Shown here piece after piece: positions 18,671 to 27,798 of a stretch of 64,000 bases of DNA (positions are counted from its first letter, which is position 1; every line of letters begins with the position of its first letter). The DNA comes from Salinisphaera sp. T31B1 (GTDB taxonomy: Bacteria > Pseudomonadota > Gammaproteobacteria > Nevskiales > Salinisphaeraceae), in contig NZ_APNH01000001.1 in the NCBI RefSeq assembly GCF_040361275.1, positions 434,001 to 498,000 on the forward strand, given 5' to 3'. The translations under genes were made by a program, and so were the position numbers. The notes below the pieces were generated by a model, which was given only the letters and a program-made list of their open reading frames with translations, made no database searches and was not told the DNA's origin.

Positions 18671-18810
18671 ACGGTCCTTGTCCCTCGAATGCCCGTCACA
18701 GTGCCATGAAAGAGCCAAAGACGTTATTTTAGGTAACCGGCGCCCGACTCGTCACGACCCTCGACCGCACCGCACGAAAGATCGATCATGTCCTGTCCGA
18801 CCCCACCACG

Positions 18811-19200
18811 ATGAGCCTGCTCGACCGCCTGGCCGATGCCCATATCGAGGCCGCCGTGGAACGCGGCGAATTCGACGATCTATCCGGGTCAGGCCGGCCA
18901 TTACCGCCCGACCCGGCGCGCCGCGTGCCGGCCGAACTGCGTGCCGGCTACCGGCTGCTCAAGAACGCCGGTTTCGTGCCGCCCGAGATCGAAGCCCAGC
19001 GCCAGTTCCGCGACCTGGAAACGTTGCTGGAGACCGTCGAACCCCGGAGCGCGGAGGCCGAACGCCTGACGCGACGCCTGCGCTGGCTGGAGACGCGTCT
19101 GCGCAGTACACGCCAGGGCCGCGCGCTGCTGCGCCGCGGTGCCTATGCCGAGACCGTGCGCAGCCGGCTGGCCGGCGGCGCCCCGGATGCCGACACGTGA
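18811..19200 (+). CDS. DUF1992 (DnaJ-homologue-type) protein
   Basis: This 129-residue, helix-rich protein begins with the family pattern LLDRLADAHIEAAVERGEFDDL followed by SGSGRPLP and PAELRAGYRLLKNAGFVPPE. DUF1992 proteins are often annotated as DnaJ-related, but no J-domain HPD is visible here. The stop overlaps the GTG of the acetyltransferase gene (GTGA at 19197-19200), so the two are coupled. Confidence 0.85.
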   Translation: MSLLDRLADAHIEAAVERGEFDDLSGSGRPLPPDPARRVPAELRAGYRLLKNAGFVPPEIEAQRQFRDLETLLETVEPRSAEAERLTRRLRWLETRLRSTRQGRALLRRGAYAETVRSRLAGGAPDADT

Positions 19201-19703
19201 GTCGCCTACGCCTGCACCCGGCGGATACGCCGGCCGACCGTGGCGTGCTGGCCGCCCTGGCGCATCGGATCTGGTACCAGCATTATCCCGGCATCATCAG
19301 CCTCGCCCAGATCGAGTACATGCTCGAACGCGGCTATAGCGATACGGCGCTGGCCGACCAGCAACGCAGCGGAACCCGCCTGATGCTGGCCTGGCTGGAC
19401 AACCGGGCGTGCGGGTTTGCCGCCACGACGCCAGCGGGCGAGGCAGCCTGGCTCGACAAGCTTTATGTCCTGGAAACAACCCGCGGCACCGGAATGGGCC
19501 GGGCGCTGGTCGCGGATGCGATCGATCACGCTCGCCACCATGGCTGCCAGACCCTCCGGCTGCGCGTGAATCGCAACAATCACGACGCGCTCGCGGCCTA
19601 TCACCGGCTCGGCTTCGTCATCGAAACGGCCGATGTGAAAGCCATTGGCAACGGATTCGTCATGGACGACTATGTCATGCGCCGTCACCTGCCCGGGCCG
19701 TAG
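19197..19703 (+). CDS. GNAT-family N-acetyltransferase
   Basis: The 168-residue GNAT domain has the acetyl-CoA pocket TTRGTGMGRALV (about 97-108), preceded by WLDKLYVLE and followed by the LRLRVNRNNHDALAAYHRLGF segment found in GNATs. The GTG start overlaps the DUF1992 stop by four bases, which sets the start. The N-terminal part (HRIWYQHYPGIISLAQIEYML) resembles RimI-like enzymes that act on proteins or small amines. The substrate is unknown. Confidence 0.87.
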   Translation: MSRLRLHPADTPADRGVLAALAHRIWYQHYPGIISLAQIEYMLERGYSDTALADQQRSGTRLMLAWLDNRACGFAATTPAGEAAWLDKLYVLETTRGTGMGRALVADAIDHARHHGCQTLRLRVNRNNHDALAAYHRLGFVIETADVKAIGNGFVMDDYVMRRHLPGP

Positions 19704-19801
19704 CCGCTGTATCGTCGCCCCACGCTGGCAGCGCGTGGATGACCATCGATGAAGACCGCCACGCCATGCGCGATCCGAGCCACCGCGCGCCAGCCAGCGC
19801 T

Positions 19802-21040
19802 CTAGCCGCCCCCCTGGCCGATCGGTATCGATGCCGGGCGTGGCTGCTGGCGGGCCGGTGGTCGCTCGGACGCGGTGACGGCGCCGACATGGGGCTTGGG
19901 TCCGCGCCGTGGCGTGACGGTGTCCACCGCGCTCGCGGGCTCGGCAAGCAGAAAGCCGGCCACCCAGCCTCGGCCGCCGTCCGGTAGGGCGATCTGACGC
20001 CAGCCGGCGCGCGTTGCCAGCACGCGCACGATGTCGTCGTGTGCCAGGCGTCCCACGATGGCCGCCTGCATACCGGGCGCGTCGCGTACGTTCAGGCGGG
20101 CGCTGGCCACCCGCATGCGCCGGCCCGACCCGGCCGCTGCCAGGCCGGTGTCGAGCCCGACCAGCCAGCCTGAATTGCGCAGCAACCGGCGCTTGCCGCT
20201 ATCCGATGTCGTTGCACGGGTCGTGGTCATCGCCGACTCGGCGGACGTCGGGTCGATCGCGCTTAAGGGGCCGCCGGCCAGACGCGACAGCGCCACCCGC
20301 GGCGCTCCGGTTGTTGGCAAACCGCGCAGCAGCGATTCGGCGACCCAGCCCACCCGATCCGTATCGGTCTGCCAGATTTGGGCCCAGCCGTCGCGGCGGG
20401 CAAACACTGGCAGCGACTGGCCACCAGCCAGCGTGGTCAATCGACGGCTGCCGATGCGCGGCTCGGCCCGCAGGTTGGCACGGCCGATCGTATGCGCTGA
20501 CGGCAGCGAGGCGATCAGGCGGGCGCGGACCGAGCGATCGCTGCGTGCGAGCCACTTGACGGCGCGTGCCGGGTCCCGCTCCAGTCCGTCGCCGCCGAGA
20601 ATCATCAGCGCCAGGTTCCGGGCGGCGGGCGACAGCCCCTGGGCGGCCGCCTCTGTATACCAATACCCGGCCTCGGCGACGTCACGGGGCACGCCATGGC
20701 CGGTTTCGCGCATCACCGCCAGGTTGTACTGCGCAGCCGCCAGGCCGCGTTCTGCGGCCAGGCCATACCAGCGCTGCGCGGCCAGTGGATCCTGCGGCAC
20801 GCCCCAGCCGTTGGCATATAACAGCCCGAGCCCGTATTGGGCCTGTGCATCGCCGGCTTCGGCGGCGGGGCGCCAGAGCGCACCCGCGGTCGCATAGTCA
20901 CCGTCAGTGAAAGCCGCGGCGGCCGCGTTTTCCGCCGCTAGCGCCGGCCCGCCGACCCAGCCGCTCAGCGCCAGGAGCGCGACGCCCAGCCACGCTCGGT
21001 TCACCAATGCGACGCGGCCCCGAGGCAGGCGTCTGCCCAC
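19802..21040 (-). CDS. Exported Sel1-repeat protein with two SH3-like domains
   Basis: This protein of about 412 residues has an N-terminal signal peptide (ending GGPALA), three Sel1-like repeats (about 60-170, with AQAQYGLGLLYANGWGVPQD the clearest) and two bacterial SH3 modules (about 185-240 and 310-365, each with an NLR/NVRDAP start and a GWV..LL end). Sel1 plus SH3b proteins usually scaffold or bind peptidoglycan in the periplasm. GTG 21040 is used; GTG 21004, which trims the N-terminus to MNRAWLG, gives a tidier signal peptide and may be real. It lies 51 bp downstream of prpE on the same strand. Confidence 0.8.
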   Translation of the reverse strand: MGRRLPRGRVALVNRAWLGVALLALSGWVGGPALAAENAAAAAFTDGDYATAGALWRPAAEAGDAQAQYGLGLLYANGWGVPQDPLAAQRWYGLAAERGLAAAQYNLAVMRETGHGVPRDVAEAGYWYTEAAAQGLSPAARNLALMILGGDGLERDPARAVKWLARSDRSVRARLIASLPSAHTIGRANLRAEPRIGSRRLTTLAGGQSLPVFARRDGWAQIWQTDTDRVGWVAESLLRGLPTTGAPRVALSRLAGGPLSAIDPTSAESAMTTTRATTSDSGKRRLLRNSGWLVGLDTGLAAAGSGRRMRVASARLNVRDAPGMQAAIVGRLAHDDIVRVLATRAGWRQIALPDGGRGWVAGFLLAEPASAVDTVTPRRGPKPHVGAVTASERPPARQQPRPASIPIGQGGG

Positions 21041-21091
21041 AGGACTCGATCGATGGCCGTCGACATCGGCGTGCGCATCCGCCGTCAGCGA

Positions 21092-23002
21092 TCAGCGGCG
21101 CGCGCTGCCATAGCCGATACGGCCGAGCTGCGCCTCGATCTCGGTGAGAATCGCCGGATCGTCGATCGTCGCCGGCGTATTCCACTGTTTGCCGTCGGCA
21201 ATCTCGCGCAGGGTCGCGCGCACCACCTTGCCGGAACGGGTTTTGGGCAGCCGCTCGACGATGGTGGCCTTGCGAAAAGCCGCCACCGGCCCGATCTGCT
21301 CGCGCACCCGGGCAATCAGATCGGCGATGACCTCATCGGGCGAACGGGTGACCCCGGACTTGAGCACCACCATCGCCACCGGGAGCTGCCCCTTGTCCGC
21401 ATCGTGAGCGCCCACGACTGCGGCTTCGGCCACGTCCGGATGCCCGGCGATGACTTCTTCGATCATGCCCGTGGACAACCGATGGCCCGCCACGTTGATG
21501 ATGTCGTCGACCCGGCTCATTACCCAGACATTGCCCTGGGCATCGAAATAGCCCGCATCACCCGATCGATAATAGCCGGGAAAATCTTCCAGATACGAGG
21601 ACTTGTAGCGCGCGTCGTTTTGCCAGAGCGTGGGGAAGCAACCCGGCGGCAGCGGCAGCTTCACACAGATATCGCCCATCTCGCCGTTGTCCACCTCCAC
21701 GCCGTCGGGCCCGAGTACCCGGATATCGTAGCCAGGCACGGGCCGCCCGGCCGAGCCCACGGGGACATCGAGTGTCTCGATGCCCAGCGGATTGGCGCTC
21801 ATTGGCCAGGCGGTCTCGGTCTGCCACCAGTGATCGACCACCGGCACGCCGAGCTTCTCGCCGGCCCAGACCGCGGTGTCCGGGTCGGTGTGTTCGCCGG
21901 CCAGAAACAGCGCGCGCAGACTGGAGACGTCGTAGGCCGCGCCGAGCTCACACTTGGGATCGACCTTCTTGACCGCGCGAAAGGCGGTGGGCGCGGTGAA
22001 GAACACGTTGACCTTGTGCTCGGCGATCACCCGCCAGAACGCGCCGGCATCGGGCGTGCCCACCGGTTTGCCCTCGTAGAGCACCGACGTGCAGCCGACC
22101 AGCAGCGGCGCATAGACACAGTAGGAGTGGCCGACCACCCAGCCGACGTCGGAAGCGGTCCAGAACACATCGTCCGGGCCCACCCCGTAGACCGCCTTCA
22201 TCGAGTAATGCATGGCCACGGCATGGCCGCCGTTGTCGCGCACCACGCCCTTGGGCTTGCCGGTCGTCCCCGAGGTATAGAGCACATACAGCGGATCGGT
22301 GGCCGAAAGCGGCACGCAGTCCACCGGTTCGGCGGCTTCGAATGCGGCCTGCCAGTCCTGATCGCGGCCCTCGATGAGCTCGCAGCGCAGGGTATCGCGC
22401 TGGAAGATCACACAGCGCTCGACGGGGTGCTCGGCCAGCTCGATGCCGCGATCGAGCAGCGGCTTGTACTCGACCACACGCGTGGGCTCGATACCGCAGG
22501 AGGCCGATAACACCAGTTTGGGCGTCGCATCGTCGATCCGTTTGGCGAGCTCGGCGCCGGCGAAGCCGCCGAACACTACCGAATGCACCGCGCCGATACG
22601 CGCACAGGCGAGCATGGCGATCACCGCTTCCGGGATCATCGGCATATAGATGATCACCCGATCGCCCTTGTCCACGCCCTGGCTGCGGATCACGCCGGCG
22701 AACCGGGCGACCGCGTCGCGCAGCTCGGCATAGGTATAGCGCTGCTGACTGTCGGTGACGGGACTGTCGTGGATGAGCGCGACCACGTCGCCGCGGCCTT
22801 CGTCGACATGCCGGTCCAGACAGTTGTCTGCGGTATTCATCTGGCCGTCGGCGAACCAACGATAGAACGGGGCCGCACTGTCGTCGAGGATCTGTGTGGG
22901 CTCGCGGGTCCATCGAATGGCGCGCGCTGCCTCGCCCCAGAAAGTCGCGGGGTCATCGCGGGCTGCATCGAACTGGGCGCGATAGTCGTGGTCGTTACTC
23001 AT
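21092..23002 (-). CDS. prpE: Propionyl-CoA synthetase PrpE
   Basis: PrpE activates propionate (and some acetate) with ATP and CoA. The 636-residue acyl-adenylate enzyme has the N-terminal ACAS signature YRAQFDAARDDPATFWGEAA, the P-loop YTSGTTGKPKG (about 241-251), the WWQTETAWPMSANPLG segment distinguishing PrpE from Acs (WWQTETGG), YRSGDAG, and the acetylatable lysine in PKTRSGKVVR near the C-terminus. ATG 23002 follows GAGGAG. No methylcitrate-cycle genes are nearby. Confidence 0.9.
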   Translation of the reverse strand: MSNDHDYRAQFDAARDDPATFWGEAARAIRWTREPTQILDDSAAPFYRWFADGQMNTADNCLDRHVDEGRGDVVALIHDSPVTDSQQRYTYAELRDAVARFAGVIRSQGVDKGDRVIIYMPMIPEAVIAMLACARIGAVHSVVFGGFAGAELAKRIDDATPKLVLSASCGIEPTRVVEYKPLLDRGIELAEHPVERCVIFQRDTLRCELIEGRDQDWQAAFEAAEPVDCVPLSATDPLYVLYTSGTTGKPKGVVRDNGGHAVAMHYSMKAVYGVGPDDVFWTASDVGWVVGHSYCVYAPLLVGCTSVLYEGKPVGTPDAGAFWRVIAEHKVNVFFTAPTAFRAVKKVDPKCELGAAYDVSSLRALFLAGEHTDPDTAVWAGEKLGVPVVDHWWQTETAWPMSANPLGIETLDVPVGSAGRPVPGYDIRVLGPDGVEVDNGEMGDICVKLPLPPGCFPTLWQNDARYKSSYLEDFPGYYRSGDAGYFDAQGNVWVMSRVDDIINVAGHRLSTGMIEEVIAGHPDVAEAAVVGAHDADKGQLPVAMVVLKSGVTRSPDEVIADLIARVREQIGPVAAFRKATIVERLPKTRSGKVVRATLREIADGKQWNTPATIDDPAILTEIEAQLGRIGYGSARR

Positions 23003-23141
23003 GCGTTCTCCTCGAATTATCTGTGGCAGGCACAGCCGCCGGCCAATATGCCAGCGTCGGCCATGCCTGCCCTATACGACGAAGGTGGCGCGCTGCCCGT
23101 CCGCGTGCATAGGCGCGCGATATTCAGCTAGATTGCAGTCT

Positions 23142-25364
23142 ATGCCCGCTCGCCCGTTCTCTGTCGAATCGCGCGTTTCGCCGACCCGTCGCGCGATCAG
23201 CATACTGCTGTGGACGGCGCTGGCTCTACTCGCCGCCGGCTGCGAGCGGCCATGGAACAGCCCCTACCCGGATGCCGCGACCGACGCCGACGTACTCTAC
23301 CGCGCGTTCTCGGAATCGCCGCGCCATCTCGATCCGGCGCGCTCGTATGCCACCGACGAGGCCACGTTCACCGAGCAGATCTACGAGCCGCCGCTGCAAT
23401 ATCACTATCTCAAGCGCCCGTATACGCTGATCCCGCGGTCGGCGACCCGCGTGCCCGAGCCGCAATATCTGGACGCCGACGGCCGGCCCTTGCCTGCCGA
23501 TACGCCGCCGGATCAGGTCGCGACAAGTGTCTACACGATCGAAATCCAGCCGGGCATCCGCTATCAGCCGCATCCTGCGTTCGCGACCACCGCCGACGGC
23601 GCCCCGCGCTATAGCGCGCTCACCGAAGCCGACCTGGCCGGCATCGACTCGCCGGCAGATTTCGAGCACCAGGGCAGCCGCGAGTTGAAGGCGGCGGATT
23701 TCGTCCACGAGATCAAGCGCCTGGCCAGCCCGGAAGTGAACTCGCCGATCCTCGGCGTGATGGTCGAGCATATCCAGGGGCTGGCGGACTATGCCGAACA
23801 GCTGCGCTCGATCAGGGCCGATCTACCCGCCGACCAACACCTGGATCTGACCCGATACGATTTCCCCGGGGCGCAGGTGATCGACGATCATCACTTCGTC
23901 ATCCGCGTGAAGGGCGTCTACCCGCAGCTGCGCTATTGGCTGGCGATGCCGTTCTTTGCACCGGTGCCGGCCGAGGTGACCCGTTTCTACAACCAGCCCG
24001 CGCTGGCCGCCAAGAACATCACGATCGATACGTTCCCGGTGGGCACCGGCCCGTACATGCTCACGGTCAACAATCCCAACCGGCGCATGGTGCTCGAGGC
24101 CAACCCCAACTTCCACGGCGAACGTTATCCCACCGAAGGCGAACCCGGGGATCGCGCGGCCGGGCTGCTGGACGACGCCGGCCAGCCGCTGCCCTTCATC
24201 AAGAAAGTGGTGTTTTCGCTGGAAAAGGAATCCATTCCCTACTGGAACAAGTTCCTGCAGGGCTATTACGACAGCTCCGGTATTTCCTCGGATGCGTTCG
24301 GCCAGGCGATTCGTATCGACAGCGACGGCGAGCCGCATCTGACCGCCACCATGGCCGAACGCGATATGCGCCTGGCGACCACGGTCCTGCCGGCGATCTA
24401 TTATCTGGGCTTCAACATGCGCGACGATGTGGTCGGCGGCCTGGATGAAAAACAGCGCAAGCTGCGTCAGGCGATCTCGATCGCCATCGACTACGAGGCC
24501 TATGTGGCGATCTTCCTCAACGGCCGCGGCATCGTCGCCCAGGGCCCGTTGCCACCGGGCATCACCGGTGCCAGCCAGGGCAGAGCCGGGACCAACGAGG
24601 TCGTCTACGACTGGAACGACGGCGCGCCGCGGCGCAAATCGCTCGACACGGCACGCCGGCTGCTGGCCGAGGCCGGCTATCCGAACGGTGTCAGCCGCGA
24701 CACCGGCCGGCCGCTGCTGCTGCATCTGGACACCCCGGCGACCGGGCCCGAGTTCAAGTCGCAGATGGACTGGATGCGACAGCAGTTCGACAAGCTCGGT
24801 ATCCAGCTCGTGGTGCGTGCCACGACCTGGAGCCGTTTCCAGCAGAAGACCGCCGATGGCAACGTACAGCTGTATTTCGGCTCCGGCTGGATGGCCGACT
24901 ATCCCGACCCGGAGAACTTCCTGTTCCTGCTGTATGGGCCCAACAACGCCGTCGACGAGCACGGCCAGAACATCGCCAACTATGAAAACCCCGTCTTCGA
25001 TCGACTCTTCCGGCAGATGCGCGACATGCCCGACGGGCCCGAGCGACAGGCGATCATTGAGCGCATGATCGAGATCGTTCGCCGCGACGCGCCCTGGGTA
25101 TGGGGCATGTTTCCGCGTCAGTACGGGCTCTATCAGGGCTGGCTGGCCAATGCCAAGCCCAATGCCATGGCCAACAACACGGTGAAATATCTGCGCCTGG
25201 ACGCCGAACAGCGGGCCCGGATGCGACGGCTGTGGAATCCGCCGTCACTGTGGCCACTGGTCGCGGGAGGGTTGCTCGTCGGCCTTCTGCTGGCCCCTGG
25301 CCTGTGGATTCACCGCCGGCGCGAACGGGCGACCGTGCGCCGGCCGCTCGACGAGGCGCGCTGA
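23142..25364 (+). CDS. Peptide ABC transporter substrate-binding lipoprotein with C-terminal membrane helix
   Basis: The 740-residue family-5 solute-binding protein has an N-terminal lipobox (LLAAGC, Cys34), a periplasmic lobe with ATDEATFTEQIYEPPLQY, and a YejA/OppA-like domain (VGTGPYMLTVNNPNR, FNMRDDVVGG, SGWMADYPDPENF). Unusually it ends with a hydrophobic helix (about 703-722) and a basic tail, so it seems tethered at both ends. ATG 23142 gives a proper signal; upstream in-frame sequence is not protein-like. Its TGA overlaps the ATG of the permease (25362-25366). It is the first gene of a four-gene YejABEF-like importer. Confidence 0.9.
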   Translation: MPARPFSVESRVSPTRRAISILLWTALALLAAGCERPWNSPYPDAATDADVLYRAFSESPRHLDPARSYATDEATFTEQIYEPPLQYHYLKRPYTLIPRSATRVPEPQYLDADGRPLPADTPPDQVATSVYTIEIQPGIRYQPHPAFATTADGAPRYSALTEADLAGIDSPADFEHQGSRELKAADFVHEIKRLASPEVNSPILGVMVEHIQGLADYAEQLRSIRADLPADQHLDLTRYDFPGAQVIDDHHFVIRVKGVYPQLRYWLAMPFFAPVPAEVTRFYNQPALAAKNITIDTFPVGTGPYMLTVNNPNRRMVLEANPNFHGERYPTEGEPGDRAAGLLDDAGQPLPFIKKVVFSLEKESIPYWNKFLQGYYDSSGISSDAFGQAIRIDSDGEPHLTATMAERDMRLATTVLPAIYYLGFNMRDDVVGGLDEKQRKLRQAISIAIDYEAYVAIFLNGRGIVAQGPLPPGITGASQGRAGTNEVVYDWNDGAPRRKSLDTARRLLAEAGYPNGVSRDTGRPLLLHLDTPATGPEFKSQMDWMRQQFDKLGIQLVVRATTWSRFQQKTADGNVQLYFGSGWMADYPDPENFLFLLYGPNNAVDEHGQNIANYENPVFDRLFRQMRDMPDGPERQAIIERMIEIVRRDAPWVWGMFPRQYGLYQGWLANAKPNAMANNTVKYLRLDAEQRARMRRLWNPPSLWPLVAGGLLVGLLLAPGLWIHRRRERATVRRPLDEAR

Positions 25365-26338
25365 TGCTCGGCTATATCATCCGTCGTGCGCTCTATGCCA
25401 TTCCGGTGCTGATCGGGGTGAATCTGATCACCTTCATGCTGTTTTTCGTGGTCAACACACCCGACGACATCGCGCGCATGCAGCTGGGCGCCAAGCGGGT
25501 GACCCCCGAGGCCATCCAGACCTGGAAAGCCACCCACGGCTACGACCTGCCGTATCTCTACAACGACGATAAACAGGGCTTGAACACCGTCACCGACACG
25601 CTGTTCTTCCAGAAGTCGGTCAAGGTGATGGCGTTCGACTTCGGCGCCTCCGACGCCGGGCGTTCGATCGCGGCCGACATCCGCGAGCGCATGGGCCCGA
25701 GTCTGGCGCTGGCCCTGCCGACGCTGATCGTGGGCATGCTGGTCAATATCACCTTCGGCCTGCTGCTGGTGTTCTTCCGGGCCACCGCGATCGACTGGGG
25801 CGGCGTCGTGGTCTGTGTGCTGCTGATGTCCATCTCGCCGCTGTTCTATATCATCGCCGGGCAGTTCGTCGCCGGTAAACTCATGAATCTCGTGCCGATT
25901 TCCGGATTCGATGCGGGCTGGGACATGGCCAAGTTCCTGGTCCTGCCGGTGCTCATCGGCATCGTCGGCGGTATCGGCGCCGGCTCGCGCTGGTATCGGA
26001 CCATCTTCGTCGAGGAGTTCGGCAAGGACTATGTCCGCACCGCCCGTGCCAAGGGTTTGTCGGATCTGCGGATTCTGTTCGTGCACGTACTCAAGAACGG
26101 CATGATCCCCATTCTCACCGGCGTGGTGGTGCTGCTGCCGCTGTTGTTCATGGGCAGCCTGATCATGGAGTCGTTCTTCGGCATACCGGGGCTGGGCAGC
26201 TATACCATCGAAGCTATCAACCAGCAGGATTTCGCCATCGTGCGGGCAATGGTCTTTCTCGGCTCGGTCCTCTATATCGTGGGCCTGCTGCTCACCGATA
26301 TCAGCTACACGCTGTTCGACCCCCGGATACGGTTGTAG
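25364..26338 (+). CDS. ABC transporter permease (DppB/YejB-like)
   Basis: This 324-residue permease has an N-terminal MLGYIIRRALYAIPVLIGVNLITF helix, a periplasmic loop (about 35-115) and a BPD permease domain. The coupling motif EEFGKDYVRTARAKGLSDLRI, which contacts the ATPase, is typical of OppB/DppB/YejB. It starts inside the stop of the substrate-binding protein gene and ends 4 bp before the second permease. Confidence 0.93.
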   Translation: MLGYIIRRALYAIPVLIGVNLITFMLFFVVNTPDDIARMQLGAKRVTPEAIQTWKATHGYDLPYLYNDDKQGLNTVTDTLFFQKSVKVMAFDFGASDAGRSIAADIRERMGPSLALALPTLIVGMLVNITFGLLLVFFRATAIDWGGVVVCVLLMSISPLFYIIAGQFVAGKLMNLVPISGFDAGWDMAKFLVLPVLIGIVGGIGAGSRWYRTIFVEEFGKDYVRTARAKGLSDLRILFVHVLKNGMIPILTGVVVLLPLLFMGSLIMESFFGIPGLGSYTIEAINQQDFAIVRAMVFLGSVLYIVGLLLTDISYTLFDPRIRL

Positions 26339-26342
26339 CGTA

Positions 26343-27797
26343 ATGATCGTCGTGCTCTATACCGATGCTCTGATCTATCTGCTGCTGATCGCGATCGCGG
26401 TATTCGCGGTGTGTGCGGCACGCAGCAAGCCGTTGCGTCTGCCCTGGCTGCGCGTGTTCTCCCGCCCGGTGGGCATGATCACGCTGGTGATCCTGCTGGC
26501 CTATACGGCCGTGGGCGTACTCGACAGCATTCACTACCGCCCGACCGTGACGTCCGAGACCGGCGAGACCCACGTCTCGGGCGAGCTGGTCAGCGTTCTG
26601 GATGCGATCGCCGCGCCCCTGATCGCAAACGACGAGTACACCTATTCGGCACCGTTCTCGTTGCATTCCTATGTCCAGCAGGTGGTCACCGAACCGGGCG
26701 GCACCAAGGTCCAGGTCTATCCGCGGCTGGCTCATGCCGGCACGACGCTGGACGATACGGGCCTCACCCGGGGCGCCGATATCGCACGCCGCGCCGCACT
26801 CGGCAGCGCCTACGGGCTGGCGGTCTGGGCAGTCATGGCCGTGCTGCTGGTTCTGGCTATCGCGGTGCGCATGCGGCATCGGCCCGGCCGTGTTGCCGCG
26901 CGTATCGCTCGCGATGCCACCCCGCTGGCCTGGCGAGCCGCGCTGATCACCGCGGCCAGCCTGGCCGTGGCCGTCGGTGCGCTGGCCGCGCTTGCCCCGC
27001 ACTATCACGTGCTGGGTACCGACAAGGTCGGGCAGGACGTGTTCTACCAGGCGATCAAAAGCATCCGTACGGGGCTGGCCATCGGCACGTTGACAACCCT
27101 GGTGATGCTGCCGTTCGCGCTCGTGCTCGGCACGTTGGCCGGCTATTTCCGCGGCTGGGTGGACGATGTCATTCAGTATCTCTACACCACGCTGAGCTCG
27201 ATCCCGGGCGTGCTGCTCATCGCCGCGGCGGTGCTGATGATGCAGGTCTACATGGAGAACAATGCCGATGCCTTCGGCACGACCGCGGCCCGGGCCGACC
27301 TGCGGCTGCTGTTTCTGTGCCTGATCCTCGGCATCACCAGCTGGACCGGGCTGTGCCGGTTGCTGCGTGCCGAGACGCGCAAGCTCTCCGAGCTGGATTA
27401 CGTGGCCGCAGCCCGCGGTCTGGGGACCGGCCCGATCCGTATCCTGGCACGCCACATGCTGCCCAATGTCATGCATATCGTGCTCATCCAGGTAGTGCTG
27501 GATTTCTCCGCGCTGGTGCTGGCCGAAGCCGTGCTCAGCTATATCGGCGTGGGCGTGGACCCGACGATGAACAGCTGGGGCAACATGATCAACGGCGCGC
27601 GCCTGGAAATGGCGCGCGACCCGATCGTGTGGTGGCCACTGGCCGCGGCGTTCGTGTTCATGCTGGTCCTGGTGCTGGCGGCCAATCTGTTCGCCGACGT
27701 GGTTCGTGATGCTTTCGACCCGCGCCTGCGCGGCGATGACGGGGGCCGCACCGTGGCCGAATCCGCGCCCGCCGAACCCGCCGGCGGAGCTCGCTGA
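26343..27797 (+). CDS. ABC transporter permease (OppC/YejE-like) with large periplasmic insert
   Basis: The 484-residue protein is longer than usual OppC/DppC permeases. Two N-terminal helices (about 5-25, 44-60) are followed by a soluble stretch of about 90 residues (about 62-150), two more helices, and the BPD domain whose coupling segment is ELDYVAAARGLGTGPIRI. GTDKVGQDVFYQ is the typical GTDxxGRD-like N-terminal mark. The insert may contact the doubly anchored substrate-binding protein. The last about 20 residues are polar. Confidence 0.92.
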   Translation: MIVVLYTDALIYLLLIAIAVFAVCAARSKPLRLPWLRVFSRPVGMITLVILLAYTAVGVLDSIHYRPTVTSETGETHVSGELVSVLDAIAAPLIANDEYTYSAPFSLHSYVQQVVTEPGGTKVQVYPRLAHAGTTLDDTGLTRGADIARRAALGSAYGLAVWAVMAVLLVLAIAVRMRHRPGRVAARIARDATPLAWRAALITAASLAVAVGALAALAPHYHVLGTDKVGQDVFYQAIKSIRTGLAIGTLTTLVMLPFALVLGTLAGYFRGWVDDVIQYLYTTLSSIPGVLLIAAAVLMMQVYMENNADAFGTTAARADLRLLFLCLILGITSWTGLCRLLRAETRKLSELDYVAAARGLGTGPIRILARHMLPNVMHIVLIQVVLDFSALVLAEAVLSYIGVGVDPTMNSWGNMINGARLEMARDPIVWWPLAAAFVFMLVLVLAANLFADVVRDAFDPRLRGDDGGRTVAESAPAEPAGGAR

Positions 27798-27798
27798 C

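Noticed and set aside
20199-20663. Minus-strand frame inside the Sel1/SH3 gene as a second gene
   Set aside because: It lies wholly within the Sel1/SH3 coding sequence in another frame and shows no domain.
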